The position numbers and the translations under genes were made by a program. Shown here one piece after another: positions 17,255 to 26,765 of a stretch of DNA of 52,984 bases (within the stretch, counting starts at the first letter, position 1; every line of letters begins with the position of its first letter). This DNA is from an uncultured Clostridium sp. Lineage in GTDB: Bacteria > Bacillota > Clostridia > Clostridiales > Clostridiaceae. The notes beneath the pieces were generated by a model. The model did no database searches. It was not told the DNA's origin and saw only the letters and a list, made by a program, of their open reading frames with translations. Where the stretch lies: positions 1-52,984 of the forward strand of contig UQQU01000010.1 of NCBI GenBank assembly GCA_900543325.1. Direction: 5' to 3'.

Positions 17255-20173
17255 TTATTCACTTTGTTGTTCTTGTTGAACTTCTTGTTCTTGTTGTTGA
17301 TTTTCTTCTAATGCTTCTTGATTATTATCAGCTGGTGCTCCTAAAACATACTTTTGGAAAGTTTCTGAAGTTGCTGCATAATTAGGATTCATAGCTAACA
17401 ATTCATCTTTAAAGAAAGCTTCATATATCCCCTTATGAACATATGCACTATTTGCACCTCTATTTCCATCATAAATAGTTGAGAATATAGCAATTTGTGG
17501 ATTATCCATTGGTGCAAAACTTATATAGTTTGCATATGCTTTTCTTCCTTGGAATTCATATTGTTCTGAAGTTCCAAAGTCAGCTGTTCCTGTCTTACCA
17601 CAAACTTCAATAGGAAAATTAGCAAATAATGAATAGTTAGTAGCATTTGATGGTGATGTATTAACTCTTCTCATTCCCTCTTTAACTGCCTGTAATATAT
17701 CTCCATCAATTGGATTACTTTCTATTACTTCTGGTTTAAACTCCTGTATAACCTCACCTGTAGGCGATGTTACCTTATCAACTATAGAAACCTTATAACG
17801 AGTCCCACCATTTGCTAAAGTGGCAACATAGTTAGCCATTTGTAATGGAGTAAATGCATTCATACTTTGTCCAATGGCGTCTTGAACTAAGTTTATTGGT
17901 GATTTTATTTCTGCTGCTTGGTTTGTTACAGTAAAGTAAGCAATTGCATTTGCTACTGTTTTTGCCTGAGCATCAATATCTACCTTTTTATTGTTAGCAG
18001 CTTCATAATTAGCCACATTTTCTTTATATTTATCAGATATTTCCATTATTTTCTTTACAGTGCTAAGTATGCTTTTAGCATATTCATCTTGACTAGTAAT
18101 TTGCTCATCAGTCCCAACCTTAAGTAATGTTTCTTTAACATTATCTTTTAAACTAGTTTTTAACTGCTTTAACTCATCCGAATCAGTACTTATATCACTA
18201 ATATCAAATGGCACAAATGTGAAACCATAATATACCCCTTCTTCAAGAGCTGGAACCAAACTGTATTTTGCATTTGTTGCAAGACTTCTTCTCCATGATA
18301 CAAAGTTATATGTTTGACCAAAGTTTTCATATATTTGAATTCCTGTAGATGCTGTTTTACCTTGTTCTACACCTAATCCAAATTTCCAAGCATAACGAGC
18401 TAAGGAGTCAAGAGCATCTATATTGGCACCATTTTTAACATATAATCTAATAGCTGTTTCATAGAAGAAATAGTTAGATGATACCTCAAGAGCTTTTCTT
18501 ACATCAGTAGTTCCATGACCTGTCTTTTGAAAGTTTTCAAGTACCTGTTTTCCTGTATATTCACTACTCCAAACTCCAACGTCATTAACTGTGTCATTTT
18601 CAGTTATAGCACCATCAGTTAAACCAGCTACTGCTGTTAATGGTTTAAATGTAGAACCTGGTGGAACTAAACCTTGTGTCGCATAGTTAAACATAGATCT
18701 TGGATAAAGGTCATATTTATCATATCTCACTCCATCCTCATTCACAGGAAATAAGTCATCTAAAGTCCCCTTAGCTCCGCTACTTTGAATATGTTGTGTT
18801 CCAAATGATTCATAGTCAGGATTAAAGTATTCATTGTATTTTTCTGTAGTTAATTCACTAGGAATAGCAAAATCATTAGGATCAAAATCCGGATAGCTTG
18901 CCATAGCAATAACTCTACCTGTATTAACCTCTATAGCAACAACTGCCCCCCTTGTAGCACTAGATAATCCTTCTGATTGTAATTTAAGAATTTGATCCTT
19001 TAATGCTTCTTGAGCAGCATATTGTACATTTTTATCTATTGTTAAGTGTACATTATTTCCTGGATAAGATTCTAATTTAAATAACTCTTCTGTTGTTCTT
19101 CCTTGAGAGTTTACCTTTACAGTAGTGCCACCTTTTGTTCCCCTTAATTGTTCTTCAAATGCTGACTCTATTCCAGATACACCAATTAAATCAGTAGATG
19201 TATCATATCCTCTTAATTCATAACTTTCTTTTTGAGAACTACTTATGGAAGATACATATCCTACAACCCCTGATGCAAGTGTACCGTATGGGTAATATCT
19301 AACAGGTTTTAAACTAACATTAATTCCTGGTAAATCATTTAATTGTTGATATACAATAAAAGCAGTATCTCTATTTATATTACTTGCTATTGTTATATTA
19401 GAATAACCACTAAAACTTCCCATTTTTATAGCATCTTTTATAACTATATATCTTCTTATTTGTTGTATAGGATATTCTTTTAACAAGTCATCTAATATTT
19501 CTTTACCAGTAGCATTTTTATACTTTTTAGCTAATTCAGTTGCTTGTTCTGAAGTGTAATTTTCTGGCAATAACAATTTGTATAAATCATATGATTTTAC
19601 AAGATAATAAAAAGTATCTTCTGCAGATATTTCCATAAGTGCATCATTAACTTCATTTATCTCTTCATCTGTATAGTCGCCTTCTTTATTTTTAAATTTT
19701 TCTTCTTCTATATCTTCATTTAAACCTCTATCTCTTTTGAATCTTATTTCAAGGGTTCTTCTATTAGATTCATTGTCAGTTTTAAAATCAAAATATATAT
19801 TTCCGCTATCATCAACTTTAAGCGCTAAATCATCCTGAAAACTTTCACCATTGTCTTCTAATATTTTAAAAACTTTATCCATGGTCGTATAGAATGCCTT
19901 AGTTGAATCTATAGTTTCCATATAAGTTAAAGTATAAGTTTGCTTATTAGTTGCTATAACATTTCCTTCACTATCATATATATTTCCTCTTGGAGCTTCT
20001 TCTGAAATAAATTTAGTAGAACTTACATCAGCCTTTTCTTTGTAATCATCATATTTGTATACTTGAAGATATAATAACTTGGCAACAATAGTTCCCATCA
20101 TTATAAACATAATTATATACAAAACAGAATATCTGGAATTTTCCTTATTTTTTTTAGGTTTATTAACTATCAT
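17255..20173 (-). CDS. mrdA: Class B penicillin-binding protein 2, elongation transpeptidase
   Basis: Cross-links peptidoglycan during cylindrical growth with RodA and MreBCD. One N-terminal transmembrane helix (about 16-37). Dimerisation domain with the RGNIYD motif near 62. Transpeptidase motifs are STFK at 507-510 (Ser507 nucleophile), SSN at 565-567 and KTG at 860-862. The gap between the last two is about 290 residues, against roughly 110-190 in most class B PBPs. A Lys/Asp-rich insertion (about 655-755) accounts for it. Another insertion occupies about 95-260. The tail is rich in Gln and Glu (about 945-972). At 972 residues it is well above the usual 600-750. Its ATG overlaps the mreD stop by four bases (ATGA). 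Confidence 0.92.
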   Translation of the reverse strand: MIVNKPKKNKENSRYSVLYIIMFIMMGTIVAKLLYLQVYKYDDYKEKADVSSTKFISEEAPRGNIYDSEGNVIATNKQTYTLTYMETIDSTKAFYTTMDKVFKILEDNGESFQDDLALKVDDSGNIYFDFKTDNESNRRTLEIRFKRDRGLNEDIEEEKFKNKEGDYTDEEINEVNDALMEISAEDTFYYLVKSYDLYKLLLPENYTSEQATELAKKYKNATGKEILDDLLKEYPIQQIRRYIVIKDAIKMGSFSGYSNITIASNINRDTAFIVYQQLNDLPGINVSLKPVRYYPYGTLASGVVGYVSSISSSQKESYELRGYDTSTDLIGVSGIESAFEEQLRGTKGGTTVKVNSQGRTTEELFKLESYPGNNVHLTIDKNVQYAAQEALKDQILKLQSEGLSSATRGAVVAIEVNTGRVIAMASYPDFDPNDFAIPSELTTEKYNEYFNPDYESFGTQHIQSSGAKGTLDDLFPVNEDGVRYDKYDLYPRSMFNYATQGLVPPGSTFKPLTAVAGLTDGAITENDTVNDVGVWSSEYTGKQVLENFQKTGHGTTDVRKALEVSSNYFFYETAIRLYVKNGANIDALDSLARYAWKFGLGVEQGKTASTGIQIYENFGQTYNFVSWRRSLATNAKYSLVPALEEGVYYGFTFVPFDISDISTDSDELKQLKTSLKDNVKETLLKVGTDEQITSQDEYAKSILSTVKKIMEISDKYKENVANYEAANNKKVDIDAQAKTVANAIAYFTVTNQAAEIKSPINLVQDAIGQSMNAFTPLQMANYVATLANGGTRYKVSIVDKVTSPTGEVIQEFKPEVIESNPIDGDILQAVKEGMRRVNTSPSNATNYSLFANFPIEVCGKTGTADFGTSEQYEFQGRKAYANYISFAPMDNPQIAIFSTIYDGNRGANSAYVHKGIYEAFFKDELLAMNPNYAATSETFQKYVLGAPADNNQEALEENQQQEQEVQQEQQSE

Positions 20174-20661
20174 TTAAACCTCCATGTATTCCTATCTAGA
20201 TATTTATCTAAATTTTTTAAAATTAAAGTATAGAAAAGCATCATGCAAATAGCATTTAATACACATGAAATTAATGCTACAGGTATGTTAATTGTTTGAG
20301 AAAATAGTTTAAATATAATTACTACTCCTAAAACCTTTAATATTGAAATACCTAAAGCTGTCAAAACTGGCACTAGTCTATTTTCCTTAAATATACTTTC
20401 TCCTATTTTTGCACATAAAAAACATAAAAGCATATTTAAAAATAAATTTACCCCGAAACCTGAAAAGAAAAATATATCTTGTAAAAATCCACTTACTATT
20501 CCTATAAAAATAGCCTCTTCTTTACCTCTTATAATTGAATAGGCTATAGCGAATACAAATAATAAACTTGGGAAAGATCCTTTTATTGAGTAGTAAGGCA
20601 ATAAAGTATTATCAATAATTAACAAGACTATTAATATAATTATTAAATATAATCTCTTCAT
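20170..20661 (-). CDS. mreD: Rod-shape-determining membrane protein MreD
   Basis: Small polytopic protein bridging MreC and the cell-wall synthases. Four to five hydrophobic segments fill its 163 residues, and the NTLLPYYSIKGSFPSLLFVF N-terminal stretch suits the family. A TTG at 20676 would overlap mreC, but ATG at 20661, seven bases after the GGGGAG at the end of mreC, is the better start. Placement between mreC and pbp2 is the strongest evidence, as MreD is poorly conserved. Confidence 0.88.
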   Translation of the reverse strand: MKRLYLIIILIVLLIIDNTLLPYYSIKGSFPSLLFVFAIAYSIIRGKEEAIFIGIVSGFLQDIFFFSGFGVNLFLNMLLCFLCAKIGESIFKENRLVPVLTALGISILKVLGVVIIFKLFSQTINIPVALISCVLNAICMMLFYTLILKNLDKYLDRNTWRFK

Positions 20662-20665
20662 ACTT

Positions 20666-21508
20666 CTACTCCCCAATATTAATTTCTTCTTTTGGAACTA
20701 CAACAAATAATTCCTCAAGTTTATTAAAATCTACATATGGCTTAACAACAGCCTTTTTCATAATTCCAACGCTATCCACTTCTACTGAAACTACTTCCCC
20801 AATTCTAATTTCTTGTGGATACATTCCTCCAAGTCCAGATGTTAAAATTACATCTCCTTCTTTTATTTCAGAATCAATGGGAATATTTGATAATATAGCT
20901 ATATTTTTATTTTTATTATCTGTAGCTCCTTGCAATATTCCTGTTGTCTCTCTAGTACTTTCTACCATAGAAGCTACTGCAATATTTTCATTTAATATAG
21001 TTTGAACTATTGAATAATTACTTTCTGATTTTGTAACTTTTCCAACTAACCCTGCTGGAGTTATGACTATCATGTCCTTTTTTACGCCATCATTAATGCC
21101 TTTATCAATTATATATCCATTAGAAATATTTCCTCCACTATATCCAACTATATTACACCCTAAATAATTATAGTTTTGGTGAGCTTCAGAATAATCAAAC
21201 ATTTCCCTTAATCTTGTATTTTCATCTTTCATTCTATTATATTCAATTAACTGATTTTCTAATTCTGCATTTTTTGCTGCGAGTTCTTTATTTTCTTGCT
21301 TTACTTTTGAAAAATTAATAAAAAAATCAAAAGATTCCTTTAGCTTATCGTTTGCATTATAAATTATCTTTTGTAATGGACTAATAACACTACCTACACC
21401 ACTAGATATAATATTTGAATTGCTTTTTAAACTGAAAATAATTATGCCTAAAAAGGCAACTGACAGTACCACTATAGTTACTGCCAGTTTATTTTTAAAA
21501 GGTTTCAT
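20666..21508 (-). CDS. mreC: Rod-shape-determining protein MreC
   Basis: Bitopic protein linking MreB filaments to periplasm-side synthases. A transmembrane helix (about 9-27) is followed by a coiled coil (about 62-95, repeated Glu/Lys/Asn/Leu heptads) and two beta-barrel domains. Family signatures include GYSGGNISNGYIIDKGINDG and the LTSGLGGMYPQEIRIGEV region. 280 residues. Its start codon overlaps the mreB stop (TAATG), so it is coupled to mreB. Confidence 0.93.
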   Translation of the reverse strand: MKPFKNKLAVTIVVLSVAFLGIIIFSLKSNSNIISSGVGSVISPLQKIIYNANDKLKESFDFFINFSKVKQENKELAAKNAELENQLIEYNRMKDENTRLREMFDYSEAHQNYNYLGCNIVGYSGGNISNGYIIDKGINDGVKKDMIVITPAGLVGKVTKSESNYSIVQTILNENIAVASMVESTRETTGILQGATDNKNKNIAILSNIPIDSEIKEGDVILTSGLGGMYPQEIRIGEVVSVEVDSVGIMKKAVVKPYVDFNKLEELFVVVPKEEINIGE

Positions 21509-22527
21509 TATTGCCCTCTTTGAGTCTTGCTTAATTCATCAAAATTCTCTAGTGCTTTTCCTGCTCCTAAAACAACGCAATCTAATGGTGTCTCAGCAAT
21601 ATGAACAGGCATGTTTGTTTCGTGGTTTATTAATTTATCTAGCCCTTTTAGTAAGGCTCCGCCTCCAGCTAACATTATTCCTTTTTCCATTATATCAGCT
21701 GATAATTCTGGTGGAGTCTTTTCTAATGTAGTTTTTATTGATTCAATAATTGAATATACTGGCTCTTTTAATGCTTCTCTTATTTGATCTTCTGTTATTG
21801 TAACTATCTTTGGAAGACCTGTTATCATATCTCTTCCTTTAATATCCATAGAAGCATTTTCATCATCTATCTTATATGCTGATCCTAATTCCATTTTTAT
21901 TTGTTCAGCTGTTCTTTCACCGATCATTAAGCTAAACTCTTTTTTAACATATGCTATTATTGCTTGGTCTAACTCATCTCCAGCAACTCTTAATGATTTG
22001 CTAGTTACTATTCCTCCTAATGAAATAATAGCAACTTCAGTAGTTCCTCCACCAATATCAACTATCATACTTCCTGTAGGTTCTCCAACTGGAAGTCCTG
22101 CTCCAATAGCTGCTGCCATTGGCTCTTCCATTAAAACAACATCTCTTGCTCCAGCAAATTTTGCCGCTTCTTCAATAGCTCTTCTTTCTACTTCTGTTAC
22201 TCCTGATGGATAACATACTATTATTCTTGGACTAGTAAATGCACTTTTACTTGTTACTTTTTCTATTAATTTTTTAAGCATAGTTTGTGCAACATCAAAA
22301 TCTGCTATAACACCATCTTTAAGAGGTCTTATTGCAACTATGTTTCCTGGTGTTCTACCTATCATAAGTTTTGCTTCTTGACCAACTGCTAGAGGTTTTC
22401 TTGTATTACTATTTATTGCTACAACTGAAGGTTCACTTAACACAATCCCTTTTCCTTTAACAAAAACAAGTGTGTTAGCTGTTCCTAAATCTATTCCCAT
22501 ATCCTTATTACTACTGAAAAATCCCAT
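21508..22527 (-). CDS. mreB: Actin-like cell-shape protein MreB
   Basis: Forms membrane-associated filaments that direct lateral wall synthesis. Phosphate-1 motif GIDLGTANTLVFVKG at the N-terminus, phosphate-2 SMIVDIGGGTTEVA (about 152-165) and the adenosine motif GIMLAGGGALLKGLD near 284-298. 339 residues. ATG after AAAGGGGAATTC. An Mbl or MreBH paralogue would look similar, but the direct mreC-mreD context favours MreB itself. Confidence 0.96.
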   Translation of the reverse strand: MGFFSSNKDMGIDLGTANTLVFVKGKGIVLSEPSVVAINSNTRKPLAVGQEAKLMIGRTPGNIVAIRPLKDGVIADFDVAQTMLKKLIEKVTSKSAFTSPRIIVCYPSGVTEVERRAIEEAAKFAGARDVVLMEEPMAAAIGAGLPVGEPTGSMIVDIGGGTTEVAIISLGGIVTSKSLRVAGDELDQAIIAYVKKEFSLMIGERTAEQIKMELGSAYKIDDENASMDIKGRDMITGLPKIVTITEDQIREALKEPVYSIIESIKTTLEKTPPELSADIMEKGIMLAGGGALLKGLDKLINHETNMPVHIAETPLDCVVLGAGKALENFDELSKTQRGQ

Positions 22528-22544
22528 ATGAATTCCCCTTTCAA

Positions 22545-23234
22545 TTATATAATTCCTTTTTCCTTTAAACTAACATATTTATTATTACCAATTATAATAT
22601 GATCTAACAATTCAATGCCCATAATTTTTCCACATTCCTTTAATCTAAGAGTTATATTAATATCTTCTTTACTTGGATTTGGATCTCCTGATGGGTGGTT
22701 ATGACAAACTATTATATTTGCACTTCCTCTCTGAATTGCCTCTTTAAAAACTTCTCTTGGATGAACTACAGATGAGTTCAATGTTCCTTTAAATACATCT
22801 TTAGTTCCTATTACAATATTCTTAGTATTCAATAGTATTAATTTAAATACTTCTTGTTTAAAATTGCTCATTTCATTAATTAATAATGTTGAAACATCTC
22901 TAGGCGACGAAATCTTAAAGTTTTCTCTTTGAGACCTTAAAGTTCTGAACCTATTGAATAACTCCATCATAGCAATTATCTGACAAGCTTTTACTTTCTT
23001 AATACCTTTAATTTTACTTGCTTCTTCAAAACTTACATTTAAAAGTCCGTCTAAACCATCTAGCTCAATTAGTAACCTTTTACTTAAAGCTATGACGTTT
23101 TCTCCTTTTGTACCTGTTCTTAATAATATAGCTAATAGCTCTTCGTTACTTAAACTTTCTACTCCAAACTGAAGTAATTTTTCAACTGGTCTTTCGTTTA
23201 ATGGTATATCATTTACTCTTATATTTTCTGCCAT
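22545..23234 (-). CDS. radC: RadC/YsxA family JAB-domain protein
   Basis: JAMM metalloprotein of uncertain function; the old DNA-repair label is not well supported in the literature. An N-terminal UPF0758 helix-hairpin-helix-like part (about 25-100) precedes the JAB domain, which carries the metal-binding signature HNHPSGDPNPSKED. A GTG lies two codons upstream, but ATG at 23234 follows AAGGAGTGCTT at correct spacing, giving 229 residues. It stands between maf and mreB, the ordinary Firmicutes arrangement. Confidence 0.93.
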   Translation of the reverse strand: MAENIRVNDIPLNERPVEKLLQFGVESLSNEELLAILLRTGTKGENVIALSKRLLIELDGLDGLLNVSFEEASKIKGIKKVKACQIIAMMELFNRFRTLRSQRENFKISSPRDVSTLLINEMSNFKQEVFKLILLNTKNIVIGTKDVFKGTLNSSVVHPREVFKEAIQRGSANIIVCHNHPSGDPNPSKEDINITLRLKECGKIMGIELLDHIIIGNNKYVSLKEKGII

Positions 23235-23271
23235 AAGCACTCCTTTTAAGTAATAATATCCATCCCCCGAA

Positions 23272-23838
23272 TTATAAAATTTCTTTTATCATTTTGTTTA
23301 GTAAGTTTAATGGTAATCCAACTACATTATAGTAACATCCATTTATACTTTTAACGAATACCCCACCGAAGCCCTGTATTCCATAAGCCCCTGCCTTATC
23401 CAAACATTCTCCAGTGTCTATGTATTTCCATATTTCCTCATCTGAAAGCTCTGAAAAATAAACCTCTGTATACAGACATTCACTTTTTACTGCTTTTGTA
23501 GTATTATTAATAACTGTTACTCCAGAATATACCCTATGCACATTATTACTTAGTGACTTAAGCATTCTAAAAGCATCATCTTTATCTTTGGGTTTTCCAA
23601 GAACTTTATTATCTATAACAACTATAGTATCCGCTCCTATTATTATAGAATCTTTACTACAATTTAATGCCACTGACTTAGCTTTTCCCTGAGATAATGT
23701 TTTAACATATTTTTCTATGTCATTATTAACTTGTACTGAATCTTCATCAAAATCGCTAACTCTAACTTCAAAATCCCTTACTATCCTAGATAATAACTCT
23801 TTTCTACGCTCTGAAGCAGATGCCAATATAAATTTCAA
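23272..23838 (-). CDS. maf: Maf-family nucleoside triphosphate pyrophosphatase
   Basis: House-cleaning enzyme that hydrolyses non-canonical or pyrimidine nucleotides (dTTP/UTP type). The hallmark ILASASERRKELLSR opens the protein. SDFDED and IIGADTIVV carry the acidic catalytic residues, and GKPKDKDDAF follows. An ATG at 23859 extends the frame by seven codons but lacks a good ribosome binding site. TTG at 23838, after TAGGAT, gives the canonical MKFILASASERR start and 188 residues; this is my preference, not certainty. First gene of the maf-radC-mre-pbp2 unit. Confidence 0.88.
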   Translation of the reverse strand: MKFILASASERRKELLSRIVRDFEVRVSDFDEDSVQVNNDIEKYVKTLSQGKAKSVALNCSKDSIIIGADTIVVIDNKVLGKPKDKDDAFRMLKSLSNNVHRVYSGVTVINNTTKAVKSECLYTEVYFSELSDEEIWKYIDTGECLDKAGAYGIQGFGGVFVKSINGCYYNVVGLPLNLLNKMIKEIL

Positions 23839-24106
23839 AATATCACATCCTACAGTCATTTATTAAGTATTATTCCCAATTTAACGTTAGTCTTACACCT
23901 GACTTTAAAATTTAATTTAAAACACAATAAAAAAGAGGTAAATTCTTGTCACCTATCTTTATTTCTAATATAGTTTATCACTTAATAGATATTCAAACAA
24001 GCATTTTCCTCTTTTTATATATGAATTTTTTGTAGAATATTATATAAATTATCCTTAGTTGTAAATATATTTTTTACATTTATTGATATATATTCATTCT
24101 TTTTTT

Positions 24107-24904
24107 CTATTTATTAAAGTTTAATAAAACTTTATATAAATATTGCATTTCATTAGAAACATTTTCCTTACTTATTTCGGTTCCTAATTCATTAATATGT
24201 TTTTTTAAATCAGATAAAACTTCATATTTATCTCCTTCTTTTATATCATCTAGTTTTCTAACCCATTCTTTAAAATCTGTAGTATCTACTGATTTTACAT
24301 CATCTTTAAATGCAGTATCTAATATTTCTAAATATCCATCATATATTCCAGCTATTTGGCTTTCGATAGCATTACTACTATTTAAGTTAAATTCAACTTT
24401 AGCACACTCAATTCCACTTGAAGTTAACTTATCTATGACAGCTTGCCCTTCATCAGCTGTATAAATACCTGCTAAAACTTTAAATTTATCTGCATCATTA
24501 TATATAAAAGCGCCATATCCACTAGCTATTTTATTAAATGCTTCTTTTGCATTATCTTCTTGCGCAAAGTACCCACATTGAATAGCCATAAAACTAGTAT
24601 TAATAGTTCCTTGACTAACTTCAGAAGATTGATTATTATTTTCCACTTCAGCACTTACTGGAGTATCTGCATCTCCATCTGAAACTTCATTACTTACATT
24701 TTCCGAATTATCCGTCTGCACTTGTTCACTCTTATTACTAGCATCTGCTGTACTTGCATTATTTAATGGTAAAAAATGAATTATAACATTTGCAAGCAAT
24801 ACTCCAACTATTATTACAAATACGCTCATTCCAATAAAAGATAGAATAAATTTTAAAATGTCATTATTTTTCTTTTTCTTATAGTTATATCTTGTATACC
24901 TCAC
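24107..24904 (-). CDS. Membrane-anchored SPOR-domain protein
   Basis: Probable peptidoglycan-binding protein. A basic cytoplasmic tail (Arg/Tyr/Lys-rich), one transmembrane helix (about 22-43), a Ser/Glu/Asn-rich linker (about 45-95), then a SPOR-like fold (about 102-172, from FMAIQCGYFAQEDNAKEAFN). SPOR domains bind denuded glycan at septa. A helical C-terminal part follows. An ATG at 24925 has no Shine-Dalgarno; GTG at 24904 lies eight bases after GAGGAGG and is preferred (265 residues). It is unlinked to any named division gene, though maf-mre lies downstream across a 268-base gap in which I see no feature. Confidence 0.75.
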   Translation of the reverse strand: MRYTRYNYKKKKNNDILKFILSFIGMSVFVIIVGVLLANVIIHFLPLNNASTADASNKSEQVQTDNSENVSNEVSDGDADTPVSAEVENNNQSSEVSQGTINTSFMAIQCGYFAQEDNAKEAFNKIASGYGAFIYNDADKFKVLAGIYTADEGQAVIDKLTSSGIECAKVEFNLNSSNAIESQIAGIYDGYLEILDTAFKDDVKSVDTTDFKEWVRKLDDIKEGDKYEVLSDLKKHINELGTEISKENVSNEMQYLYKVLLNFNK

Positions 24905-25029
24905 TTTCTCATCCTCCTCAATCATTAATTTATTATGTTTTTACTTATTACATTACAATATATTCATTAATATTTACTTATATACATAACAATTAATTTT
25001 TCTCATAAATTTAAGTTTCAGTTAAATAA

Positions 25030-25153
25030 AAGTGCGAAACACTTTAGAGTTAAGAGTAAATAGTTAATAGTGAATAGTTAATGTTGAAACTGCTATGGTA
25101 GTTTCTTAAACTCTTCACTCTTACCTCTTAACTTTCTAAAGTGCTTCGCACTT
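25030..25153. repeat. Long imperfect hairpin with reiterated GTTAA words
   Basis: A 124-base palindromic element. Outer arms AAGTGCGAA...TTCGCACTT and ACTTTAGAGTTAAGAG with CTCTTAACTTTCTAAAGT pair over most of their length. The tip closes with GAAACT/AGTTTC. One arm reiterates TAGTTAATAGTGAATAGTTAA. No ORF. It lies between the SPOR gene promoter region and the pepD terminator. Confidence 0.8.
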
Positions 25154-25160
25154 AGATAAA

Positions 25161-25190
25161 AAGCGAAGACATTATGTCTTCACTTTTTTT
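25161..25190 (-). terminator. Terminator after pepD
   Basis: GAAGACAT/ATGTCTTC stem, extended by AAG(C/T) pairs, with T tracts on both strands. It begins within five bases of the pepD stop codon. Confidence 0.82.
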
Positions 25191-25191
25191 A

Positions 25192-26643
25192 CTATTTAAT
25201 TTCTTTAAGTATCGCTTTTAAATATTCATAACAATTTTTCACTGATGAAATACTCATATGCTCATCAGGAGTGTGAACATCATAAAGATTTGGTCCAAAG
25301 CTTATCATGTCAAGATTACCTAATTTCTCATTAAATAATCCACATTCAACACCTGCATGAATTGCTACTATCTTTGCTTCTTTTCCGTAAAGATCTTTAT
25401 GAACCTTTTGGCAAATTTCTCTTATTTGTGAATCAGGATTATATTCCCATGCTGGATAGTCTGATGTAGTTGTGAATTCTCCTCCTAAAAGTTCAACTAT
25501 AGTTTTACTTCTTAAAACTATTTCTTCTTTTAATGATGGCACAGAACTTCTTATTGCTGAATCAAATTCTACTGTTGTATCATTAGTAGTTAAAACACCT
25601 AAGTTAGTTGAACTTTCTACTAAACCATCTATCTCTACACTTTTTGAATTTATTCCATTTGGATATAAGTATAATAAATTTAAAACTTTATTAGTACATT
25701 CATCTGTAAATTCTCTTTCTATATTATCAGTAGCTACTGAACCTTCTATCTTTAATCCTGGATCTTGAGTTCTTAATTCATTACCTATAATATCGTTCCA
25801 ATTTTTTATTACATTTATAACTGTATCTTCGTCACTAGCATTTATAGATATAATAGCTTCAGCTTCCCTTGGAATTGCATTGTTCTTAGATCCACCACTT
25901 AAATTAACAAGATTAAATTTAACCTCTCTTGATAAACCTTTAAGAACTCTACCTAGAATCTTATTTGAATTTCCTCTTTCCTTAATTATATCCATACCAG
26001 AGTGACCACCTTTAAGTCCTGATACGTTTATTTTTACTAGCTTTTTATCTTTAATATCTTGTTTTTCTATGTTGATAGTTGCTGTACTTCTTATTCCACC
26101 AGCACAACTTACTAAAAGATATCCTTCTTCTTCATTATCTAAATTTATTAATATTTTACCATCAATATGTTCTTTATTGATAGCCATTGCTCCAGACATT
26201 CCTGTTTCTTCATCTGTAGTAATTAATACTTCTATTGGTGGATGTGGAATATCTTTTGAAGCTAATATTGCCATAGCATAAGCAACTGCAATACCATTAT
26301 CGGCTCCTAATGTTGTATCTGTTGCATATATATAATCATCTACTATTCTTAGTTTTAATGGATCTTTTTCAAAATCATGTTCTACACCATTATTTTTTTC
26401 ACAAACCATATCCATATGACCTTGAATAATAACAGTTGGAGCATTTTCATATCCTTTAGTTCCTGGCTTTTTTATTATAACATTTAATGCTTTATCTTGA
26501 ATTGACTCAAGACCTAGGCTTTTACCGAAATTTAATAAATAATCACTTATTCCTTTTTCATTTCCTGATCCTCTTGGAATATTTGAAATCGCCTCAAAAT
26601 ACTCAAAAACTTCTTTTGGTTCTAAATTTTGTAAAATATTCAT
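25192..26643 (-). CDS. pepD: Cytosol non-specific dipeptidase PepD (M20C aminoacyl-histidine dipeptidase)
   Basis: Zinc dipeptidase that splits Xaa-His and many other dipeptides. Metal ligands and catalytic residues appear in IQGHMDMVCE (His/Asp near 80), TTLGADNGIA (bridging Asp near 116) and TTDEETGMSG (general base Glu pair near 146). A lid domain with KGGHSGMDI follows, and the last His is in YDVHTPDEHM. 483 residues is standard. ATG after AAGGAGACTTAAAA. Monocistronic, and divergent from pyk across a 122-base gap rich in A/T. Confidence 0.93.
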   Translation of the reverse strand: MNILQNLEPKEVFEYFEAISNIPRGSGNEKGISDYLLNFGKSLGLESIQDKALNVIIKKPGTKGYENAPTVIIQGHMDMVCEKNNGVEHDFEKDPLKLRIVDDYIYATDTTLGADNGIAVAYAMAILASKDIPHPPIEVLITTDEETGMSGAMAINKEHIDGKILINLDNEEEGYLLVSCAGGIRSTATINIEKQDIKDKKLVKINVSGLKGGHSGMDIIKERGNSNKILGRVLKGLSREVKFNLVNLSGGSKNNAIPREAEAIISINASDEDTVINVIKNWNDIIGNELRTQDPGLKIEGSVATDNIEREFTDECTNKVLNLLYLYPNGINSKSVEIDGLVESSTNLGVLTTNDTTVEFDSAIRSSVPSLKEEIVLRSKTIVELLGGEFTTTSDYPAWEYNPDSQIREICQKVHKDLYGKEAKIVAIHAGVECGLFNEKLGNLDMISFGPNLYDVHTPDEHMSISSVKNCYEYLKAILKEIK

Positions 26644-26765
26644 TTTTAAGTCTCCTTGCTGTTTAATTATGTTAAAATAATTATATATTAATTAGTATAT
26701 CATATCTATATAGTAGTTAAATTTATTCTATATAATTTTTATTTTAATTAAAGTGAGGTGGTTTT

